This document shows positions 33,264 to 38,887 of a stretch of 38,887 nucleotides of DNA, piece after piece. How positions within the stretch are numbered: position 1 is the first letter of the stretch; each line of letters opens with the position of its first letter. The translations under genes and the position numbers were made by a program. The DNA lies in NCBI GenBank assembly GCA_020853295.1, contig JADYZD010000119.1, positions 1 through 38,887 of the forward strand. Reading direction: 5' to 3'. The stretch comes from Bacteroidia bacterium (GTDB taxonomy: Bacteria > Bacteroidota > Bacteroidia > NS11-12g > UBA955). The notes beneath the pieces are model-generated. The model had not been told where the DNA came from. It saw nothing but the letters and a program-made list of their open reading frames with translations, and ran no database searches.

Positions 33264-33740
33264 ATGATTCAGCGCATACAATCCGTATATTTGTTATTGG
33301 TAGCCCTAATTGCCTTCTTTTTAATGTATTTCAATCCAAATTATGCTAGGTTTGAGAACAAGGAAAAAGCCAATTATACAGAATTGCGTTATACATCAAC
33401 CCACATGTTTAAAGACGCAGAGCCGCCATTGTCTGTTTCAAAATGGATCAACGTGCTGGTGATTGCTGGCATTTTTGCAGGCAGTTTTTTTGCAATTTTT
33501 CTCTTTAAAAAACAAGAATTACAGAAGAAGTTGGCAATATACATGGCCTTATTGGGTGCCTTGTTAATCCTCATTATGGTGTTGGATTACAATACCACCA
33601 GCCAACAATACAAGGGAAATGTAAATTATCCTGGAATTTGGAGTGTTATGCCTTTGGGTATTATCATTTTTAGTTTCCTTGCATGGCGGGGAATTCGAAA
33701 AGATGAAGCATTATTAAAGAGCATGGATCGCATACGATAA
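33264..33740 (+). CDS. DUF4293 family membrane protein
   Basis: 158 residues, four membrane segments (about 5-23, 62-80, 88-107, 124-142). MIQRIQSVYLLLVA at the start and the C-terminal WRGIRKDEALLKSMDRIR are the hallmarks of DUF4293, a Bacteroidota-specific family of unknown role. It shares one base with the following peptidase gene (TAATG), so the two are coupled. The -7 box 5 bases ahead of the ATG implies a leaderless mRNA. Confidence 0.88.
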   Translation: MIQRIQSVYLLLVALIAFFLMYFNPNYARFENKEKANYTELRYTSTHMFKDAEPPLSVSKWINVLVIAGIFAGSFFAIFLFKKQELQKKLAIYMALLGALLILIMVLDYNTTSQQYKGNVNYPGIWSVMPLGIIIFSFLAWRGIRKDEALLKSMDRIR

Positions 33741-35464
33741 TGAGAATTTGGTGTTTCATTTTTACTTGTTTTATTGGCCTAAACTGTTTTGCACAGCGCT
33801 ATAAAACGCCTTTTGAAATTTCTGGTAAAACTGCCACATCCACCTATGAAGAATGCCGTGATTGGTACAGAAACCTACAGGCTGGGTTTGCGGAAATTGC
33901 TACATTCGACAGCATTGGAAAAGGAGATGATGGCCATCCTATTTATGTATTTAGAATTTACACTGCACAAAATGCAAATGCAGTTAAAGTTCTGGTATTG
34001 AACAATATTCATCCTGGTGAACCAGAAGGTACAGATGCCAGCATGATGTTGGCAAGGGATATATTGGAAAATGAAAAGGGCAATTGGAATTCGGTTTTAG
34101 GCAATTTAGATATTCATATTATATGCCAATACAACACAGATGGCACAAAGAACCGCGGATGTTGCAGTCGGGCAAATCAGAACGGTCCTGCCGAATTGGG
34201 TTTTCGGGCCAATGCCAAGAATTTGGATTTGAATCGGGATTTTATAAAATGCGATAGCAGAAACGCACAGTCGTTTGTCCAATATTTTACTAAGAATAAA
34301 TTTCAATTGTTTATTGATAATCACACCAGCAATGGCGCTGATTATCAGTACACACTTACCTGGTTTCATACTCGACCTGAGAAATTGGACGCAGCTTTGG
34401 TTCCAATTATGGGCAAATTGTCGAAAGAATTAATGGCTGATTTGAGCAAAAAAAATATTCCAACGGCGCCTTATGTGGAGTGCTATAAAGAAACCCCGGA
34501 TAGTGGAATTGTTGCTTTTTGGGAGAGTCCAAGATTTAGTACTGGCTATGCAGCTTTGCAACATTGTATAGGATATACAGTGGAAACCCACATGTGGAAG
34601 CCATTTGCCGATAGGGTGAAGGCAACCTACAGTTTTATGCAATCTATGTTATTAACAGCAGCTGTAGATGACAATGCCAAGACCGTATATGATGCCTGGC
34701 GCAACATTGCATTGGAAGGTAAAATTCATACAGATAGAACAGAATATATAGCTTGGCAATTGAATAAAAATAAGGTGGACCGCATTCCATTTTTGGGTTA
34801 TGAATTTAGCCATCCAGTGCATCCACTCACTGGTACGCCAGTGCTGCGTTATGACCGCAGTAAGCCATGGAATAAAACGATTAATTATTATAATTATTAC
34901 GATGTCATGGACAGCGTAGAAATGCCAAGAATTTACGTAATTCCACAAGCCTGGAAAGAGGTAATAGATTTATTGCATTTAAATGGAGTTCCAACACGCA
35001 TTTTGAGTGATGATACATTATGGAAACTGAGGGTTTCCTATATAAAGTCATATGAAACAGTGAGAACACCTTACGAGGGCCATTATTTGCATTTTAAAAC
35101 CACCACAACGGATACTACCATGCCCGTGTGGGTGAGACGTGGCGACCATATGATCATTGTAACAGAAGCCAATCGAAAATTTCTAGCCGCAGTTCTTGAA
35201 CCCAGAAGTGCAGACAGTTATTTCAATTGGGGGTTCTTTGATGCAATGCTACAACAAAAGGAATGGTTTAGCGATTATGTGTGGATTGATAAGGCAGCTG
35301 AAATTATAGAAAAGAATCCTGATCTAAAGGCTGCATTTGAAAAAGAGAAAATGCAAGACCCAGAATTTGCAAAAAGTTCAGGTGCGCAGCTGCTTTGGAT
35401 TTACAGAAGGTCTGAGTTTTATGAGAATACGCACAACAGGCTACCCATTTTTAGAATGGATTAG
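33740..35464 (+). CDS. exported M14-family zinc carboxypeptidase
   Basis: 574 residues with signal peptide MRIWCFIFTCFIGLNCFAQ. M14 metallopeptidase: zinc ligands His91 and Glu94 (NNIHPGEPEG) and His194 (DNHTSNG), substrate-binding NRDF (Arg165 region) and catalytic Glu281 (GYTVETHMWK). A roughly 280-residue C-terminal part of beta character follows and ends in a Lys/Glu-rich helix. Probably periplasmic or cell-surface, trimming peptides or peptidoglycan stems; substrate unknown. Coupled to the DUF4293 gene. No clear terminator follows. Confidence 0.9.
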   Translation: MRIWCFIFTCFIGLNCFAQRYKTPFEISGKTATSTYEECRDWYRNLQAGFAEIATFDSIGKGDDGHPIYVFRIYTAQNANAVKVLVLNNIHPGEPEGTDASMMLARDILENEKGNWNSVLGNLDIHIICQYNTDGTKNRGCCSRANQNGPAELGFRANAKNLDLNRDFIKCDSRNAQSFVQYFTKNKFQLFIDNHTSNGADYQYTLTWFHTRPEKLDAALVPIMGKLSKELMADLSKKNIPTAPYVECYKETPDSGIVAFWESPRFSTGYAALQHCIGYTVETHMWKPFADRVKATYSFMQSMLLTAAVDDNAKTVYDAWRNIALEGKIHTDRTEYIAWQLNKNKVDRIPFLGYEFSHPVHPLTGTPVLRYDRSKPWNKTINYYNYYDVMDSVEMPRIYVIPQAWKEVIDLLHLNGVPTRILSDDTLWKLRVSYIKSYETVRTPYEGHYLHFKTTTTDTTMPVWVRRGDHMIIVTEANRKFLAAVLEPRSADSYFNWGFFDAMLQQKEWFSDYVWIDKAAEIIEKNPDLKAAFEKEKMQDPEFAKSSGAQLLWIYRRSEFYENTHNRLPIFRMD

Positions 35465-35531
35465 TTTTATGGTAGATTCTTTCTAAATTAAAATAGTATT
35501 TTAAATCTCAAAATACCACATGGTTTTCACT

Positions 35532-35539
35532 TACCTTTG
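35532..35539 (+). promoter_or_regulatory. possible -7 box of the desaturase gene, with a long leader
   Basis: TACCTTTG is an exact TAnnTTTG. It is the only one in the 228-base gap 35465-35692 and would give the desaturase mRNA a leader of about 150 bases. Nothing else in the gap is recognisable beyond a weak 7-bp inverted repeat (35496-35516). Confidence 0.35.
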
Positions 35540-35692
35540 AGGCGTTTCTTCTGTTAGAATAATCCGCAGAGAATTAAAAGGAACAATGGCCAATGGGTTG
35601 GAGGATGTGGCGAATTTTGTGTGTGGTTAGGCACAAATTATTGCACATTTTTTTGTAGAAATTGAAATAACCGATACCGATAAAATACATAT

Positions 35693-36670
35693 ATGAGTAC
35701 GATTGATGTAAGAAAAGAAGTCATGCAGCACATAGAACTTTCTATGGATGAATTGCTTGAAAAATATTTAAAACCAATAGATACCACTTGGCAGCCTTCT
35801 GATTTTTTGCCACAGAGCAATTCGCCCGAATTTTTTGAATCGGTTAAAGAAATTCAAGAATTGGCAAAAGAAATGGACTATGATTTATTTGCCGTTTTAA
35901 TTGGTGATACGATAACAGAAGAAGCTTTGCCTACATACGAGTCTTGGCTTATGGGGCTGAAAGGACTTACCCAAGGCAAAAGAACAGGTTGGACCCAATG
36001 GGTAAGGGCATGGACTGCTGAAGAAAACAGGCATGGCGATTTGTTGAACAGGTATTTATATTTATCCGGAAGGGTAAATATGCGAGAGTTTGAAATTTCT
36101 ACCCAGCATTTGATTAACGATGGTTTTGATATTCAAACAGGAGATGATCCTTATCGAAATTTTGTGTATACCAGTTTTCAGGAAAGGGCCACCAATATTT
36201 CACATAGGAGGGTAGCCTCAAAAGTTAAGGCTACTGGGAATACTTTGCTGGCAAAATTGTGTGGCAGTATTGCTGCAGATGAGGCCCGACATGCCAATGC
36301 GTATATTGATTTTGCAAAACGAATATTCTCCATGGATGGCAGTGAGATGATGTTGGCTTTTCAAGATATGATGAAGAAAAAAATAGTGATGCCCGCACAT
36401 TTTCTAAGAGAAAGTGGTGAAAATATTAGCAGCATTTATGCCCATTTTTCTGATGCTGCACAAAGAATTAAAGTATATACTTCACAGGATTATATAGATA
36501 TACTTAAGTCACTATTACAAGAATGGGAAATTGAGAATTTGAGGGGTTTAAATGATTCTGCGGAGAAAGCCCGAGACTATCTTTTGAATTTGCCTGATAG
36601 GTTGCAAAAGGTTGCAGAACGATTGTATGTTCCGCAGAATGAATTTAAATTTAAGTGGATTTTGACTTAA
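35693..36670 (+). CDS. acyl-ACP desaturase (soluble di-iron type)
   Basis: 325 residues, plant stearoyl-ACP Delta9-desaturase family. All di-iron ligands are found by motif: first Glu in TEEALPTYESW (E76/E77), E111 and H114 (EENRHG), E164 (SFQERAT), E197 and H200 (DEARH). It puts a cis double bond into acyl-ACP using O2 and reduced ferredoxin, so monounsaturated fatty acids can be made aerobically. The 2Fe-2S ferredoxin at 5321-5650 is a possible but unproven electron donor. Regiospecificity cannot be read from the sequence. Confidence 0.92.
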   Translation: MSTIDVRKEVMQHIELSMDELLEKYLKPIDTTWQPSDFLPQSNSPEFFESVKEIQELAKEMDYDLFAVLIGDTITEEALPTYESWLMGLKGLTQGKRTGWTQWVRAWTAEENRHGDLLNRYLYLSGRVNMREFEISTQHLINDGFDIQTGDDPYRNFVYTSFQERATNISHRRVASKVKATGNTLLAKLCGSIAADEARHANAYIDFAKRIFSMDGSEMMLAFQDMMKKKIVMPAHFLRESGENISSIYAHFSDAAQRIKVYTSQDYIDILKSLLQEWEIENLRGLNDSAEKARDYLLNLPDRLQKVAERLYVPQNEFKFKWILT

Positions 36671-36681
36671 ATAAACGGGAA

Positions 36682-37098
36682 TTATTCTCCGTAATATTCT
36701 ACAAAATTATTGATTGTTTCCCAAAGGGTAATTTTGTGCAATTGCACCCCTTCTGGCAATTCAACTGCTATTCGATCCCATGCGGCTATCGCAATGTTTT
36801 CAATACTGGGTATACAATGGCTGAGCCAAGGAACATCTAAATTTAAATTTTTGTGATCCAGTTCGTCAATAACCGTTTTGCGGATAATAACTTTTAATAT
36901 TTTTAAGTCGATTACACAACCAGTTTCAGGGTTTGGGGTGCCTTTTACGGTAACATATAGGTCGAAATTATGGCCATGAAAATGTGGATTGGCACAAATC
37001 CCGAAGGTTGCATAATTTTTCTCTTCAGACCAATTGGGATTCCACAACCGGTGGGCTGCATTAAAGTGTTCCTTTCTGGTTAAGTGCAATATTGCCAT
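36682..37098 (-). CDS. 6-pyruvoyl-tetrahydropterin synthase / QueD family enzyme
   Basis: 138 residues, T-fold enzyme. Zinc ligands His16 (FNAAHRL), His41 and His43 (HGHNF); catalytic Cys35 (GICANP) and the Asp81-His82 pair (ELDHKNLN); substrate-anchoring Glu127 (LWET). The spacing Cys35-x5-His41 is that of animal PTPS (Cys42/His48 in rat), not E. coli QueD (Cys27/His31). That favours a pterin (biopterin-like) product, though a queuosine-precursor role is not excluded. Last gene of the right-end operon; it also has a -7 box 8 bases before its ATG. Confidence 0.9.
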   Translation of the reverse strand: MAILHLTRKEHFNAAHRLWNPNWSEEKNYATFGICANPHFHGHNFDLYVTVKGTPNPETGCVIDLKILKVIIRKTVIDELDHKNLNLDVPWLSHCIPSIENIAIAAWDRIAVELPEGVQLHKITLWETINNFVEYYGE

Positions 37099-37106
37099 AA
37101 CTGTTG

Positions 37107-37114
37107 CAAATTTA
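37107..37114 (-). promoter_or_regulatory. -7 box of the PTPS/QueD-like gene (very short leader)
   Basis: TAAATTTG on the minus strand, exact TAnnTTTG, 8 bases before ATG 37098 and overlapping the 3' end of the lipoprotein gene. Confidence 0.5.
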
Positions 37115-37501
37115 CGGTCTTTTTCTTTTAGGTTCTAACAGCATCGTATCCGGTTGGTTGTACCTCCATATACTGCCAGTTCCAATATCAATTCCCCAAC
37201 CAAAAATATTGATAAAATTGAGGAAACTCAATTCATTCATTTTTCGCTGTAAGACTATACTTTGGGTAAAAAAGCTGTCTTTAGAAATTTCAATATCTGG
37301 CGGATTTTGTTTGGTTCTTTGTACGTGAATCACACAGGGGGTAGAGTCTACAGTTTCACCATTTACTTTAACCACTGCACCGGGTTTATCAGATACCAAA
37401 TAAATCCTTTGTTGGGTTCCATTAATTACTGTTGCACATGCAGAGAAATAACCAACAATGGCTGTAATGACAAGGGCATAAAATAAAGGTTTTAAGTTCA
37501 T
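37112..37501 (-). CDS. small PEGA-like lipoprotein
   Basis: 129 residues. An N-terminal hydrophobic segment ends in a lipobox-like FSAC (Cys22), so probably lipid-anchored. CATVINGTQQRIYLVSDKPGAVVKVNGE...TPCVIHVQR is the pattern of PEGA-like lipoproteins: a GT/Q start, then a GA-V-VNG hairpin and a TP strand. The tail has a glycine-rich hydrophobic stretch (FINIFGWGIDIGTGSIWRY). Role unknown. It overlaps cysteine desulfurase upstream (ATGA) and precedes the PTPS-like gene by 13 bases. Confidence 0.75.
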   Translation of the reverse strand: MNLKPLFYALVITAIVGYFSACATVINGTQQRIYLVSDKPGAVVKVNGETVDSTPCVIHVQRTKQNPPDIEISKDSFFTQSIVLQRKMNELSFLNFINIFGWGIDIGTGSIWRYNQPDTMLLEPKRKRP

Positions 37502-38643
37502 GCTGTTTCAGCAATCGGATACCATTTCTTTAATGCTTGTACCACTGTATCCACTTGTTCTTTTGTATTTTGTTTGCCAAAACTAAAACGTACAGTAGTG
37601 CGTTTACTTTCAGGAGACAAGGTTGCAATTACATGGCTGCCCACAGATGCGCCTGCGCTGCAGGCGCTGCCACCACTTGCAGAAATTCCTGCTAAATCTA
37701 GATTGAAGAGAAGCATTTCCCCAAATTCAGTAGGAGGGAAACTTACACTTAAAACAGTGGGCATACAGTTGCCATTATAATCACCATTAAACTGAATATC
37801 GGTGAATTCATTTTGCAACATTTCGGCCATATAAGTTTTGAGTTCTTGGCAGTGGGTGCGTTTAGCATCCATGTTTTGAATGCTCAATTCCAAAGCTTTT
37901 GCCATGCCAATAATGCAATGCAAGTTTTCAGTACCACTTCTCAATTCGCGTTCTTGCCCGCCACCAGTGATTAGTGGTGCAGGTCTGTTCTTTTTTGAGC
38001 AGTACAAAAACCCAACACCTTTTGGGCCATTAAATTTATGGGCAGCACCCACTATAAAATCGACATATCCTTTAGACATATCTAGGGGCAACTGACCTAT
38101 GGTTTGAACCGTATCACTATGGAAAAGGGCGCCGTATTTATGGGCCAATTCACCGGCTTTTTCAATGTTTAGCAAATTGCCAATTTCATTGTTGGCATGC
38201 ATTAAGCTCACCCAAGCATTTTGGTGGGTTGTAAGCAATGATTCCAAGTGGTTGAAATCGATATGGCCTTTGTTGTCCAAATTAACCAAATGCAACTGCA
38301 CTACACCATCCTTCTGTAAAGACACTGCAGTGTGTAATACAGCATGGTGTTCAATTGGAGAAGTGATGATGTGTTTGATGCCTAAATTTTTTACACACCC
38401 TCTTAAAATCATATTGTCGGCCTCAGTACCACCGCTTGTAAAAATTATTTCACCAGGAGAACAGTTAATGAGTTTTGCGATGCTGCCTCTGGCCTCTTCA
38501 AGCATGTTTTTGGCTTTTCTGCCATGCGCATGTGTGCTGCTGGGATTGCCAAAAACTTCCAACATGGAGTGGGTAATGGCATCCACTACTTCTGGCAATA
38601 CTGGAGAGGTTGCGGCATTGTCGAAATAAATTCTTTTGTCCAT
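37498..38643 (-). CDS. cysteine desulfurase, NifS/IscS type
   Basis: 381 residues, class V aminotransferase fold. PLP lysine Lys203 (AAHKFNGPKG), His99 stacking on PLP (SPIEHHAV) and the persulfide Cys328 in SGGSACSAGA on a long mobile loop, as in IscS/NifS and unlike SufS. It mobilises sulfur from cysteine for Fe-S clusters or tRNA thiolation. No iscU, iscA or mnmA is nearby, so the acceptor is unknown. It is coupled to the agmatinase-like gene (TAATG) and to the lipoprotein gene (ATGA). Confidence 0.93.
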   Translation of the reverse strand: MDKRIYFDNAATSPVLPEVVDAITHSMLEVFGNPSSTHAHGRKAKNMLEEARGSIAKLINCSPGEIIFTSGGTEADNMILRGCVKNLGIKHIITSPIEHHAVLHTAVSLQKDGVVQLHLVNLDNKGHIDFNHLESLLTTHQNAWVSLMHANNEIGNLLNIEKAGELAHKYGALFHSDTVQTIGQLPLDMSKGYVDFIVGAAHKFNGPKGVGFLYCSKKNRPAPLITGGGQERELRSGTENLHCIIGMAKALELSIQNMDAKRTHCQELKTYMAEMLQNEFTDIQFNGDYNGNCMPTVLSVSFPPTEFGEMLLFNLDLAGISASGGSACSAGASVGSHVIATLSPESKRTTVRFSFGKQNTKEQVDTVVQALKKWYPIAETA

Positions 38644-38887
38644 TAAATTTGGTTATTGAGTTGTAAATAGCCCAAAATTTTATAACACAATTTTGCCATT
38701 GTAAATTCTGTAATGATATCGGTTTTTCGTGGCGCAATTTCCACAATATCAAAACCAACAATTTTCTTTCTTTCGGCAAGTTTTCTTATAAGTTTACAGC
38801 CCTGCTGCCAAGTAAGACCGCCAGGTTCTGCTGTGCCTACGGCAGGTGCAACCGATGGGTCAAAGCCATCTGCATCTATGGTTAAAT
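38643..38887 (-). CDS. speB: agmatinase/ureohydrolase family, C-terminal part (cut by window end)
   Basis: About 81 codons of the 3' end. The visible LTIDADGFDPSVAPAVGTAEPGGL is the metal-binding and loop signature of agmatinases (DxDxxDP), followed by IVGFDIVEIAPRKTD. This supports agmatinase (polyamine synthesis: agmatine to putrescine and urea), although arginase or guanidinobutyrase-type members cannot be ruled out from this part alone. Its TAA shares one base with the ATG of the cysteine desulfurase gene, so it is probably first in the right-end operon. Confidence 0.85.
   Translation of the reverse strand, partial: LTIDADGFDPSVAPAVGTAEPGGLTWQQGCKLIRKLAERKKIVGFDIVEIAPRKTDIITEFTMAKLCYKILGYLQLNNQI

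Overview
The window is a stretch of chromosome from a member of the Bacteroidota. Four things point there: the house-keeping proteins have Bacteroidota character; many promoters carry the phylum-type -7 box TAnnTTTG, in the best case with TTTG 19 bases upstream; Shine-Dalgarno sequences are rare; and there is a type IX secretion (T9SS) C-terminal sorting domain, lamin-tail exported proteins, DUF4293 and LytTR-type signalling. The exact order or family cannot be fixed from the sequence. I see no tRNA, rRNA, CRISPR array, insertion sequence, phage gene or replication origin.

Layout. 1-1474: end of a TrhO-type tRNA hydroxylase gene and an exported DUF4468-like protein. 1606-4978: translation cluster rplM-rpsI-rpsB-tsf, then pyrH under its own promoter. 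5002-6337 (minus): rpsT, a 2Fe-2S ferredoxin and a histidine phosphatase. 6401-7850: hotdog thioesterase plus isochorismate synthase, a likely menaquinone pair. 7847-10033 (minus): exported protein and thiolase. 10204-12070: LON-domain protein, tsaB, pabA/trpG, translationally coupled. 12067-13785 (minus): a short dxs. 14019-14903: a histone H1-like/AT-hook protein. 14933-18283 (minus): prmC behind a lamin-tail exported protein. 18314-22200 (minus): five-gene operon panD, flippase-like protein, rfaE2, second flippase-like protein, glycosyltransferase. 22295-26017: recR, a fused glycosyltransferase and an orphan-looking histidine kinase. 26023-29657 (minus): LytTR response regulator and its sensor kinase. 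29834-33114: an exported protein with an internal duplication, a small membrane protein and a LamG/T9SS protein. 33264-36670: DUF4293 protein, M14 carboxypeptidase, acyl-ACP desaturase. 36682-38887 (minus): 6-pyruvoyl-tetrahydropterin synthase-like enzyme, lipoprotein, cysteine desulfurase and the end of an agmatinase-like gene.

Most of the window is ordinary core metabolism in short operons whose genes overlap at start/stop codons (ATGA, TTGA, TAATG). Three signals stand out. (1) About nine genes have a TAnnTTTG -7 box only 4-9 bases before the start codon, so their mRNAs should be leaderless or nearly so; four of these genes use GTG or TTG. (2) A repeated ACTAAC(T/C) element sits 25-26 bases upstream of the -7 position of the LytTR sensor/regulator operon and of two neighbouring exported-protein genes. 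One of the three promoters has two copies exactly 21 bases apart, the geometry of LytTR-binding direct repeats, which suggests a small local regulon. (3) The glycosyltransferase after recR is fused to what looks like a polyprenyl-phosphate sugar transferase with its catalytic core removed.
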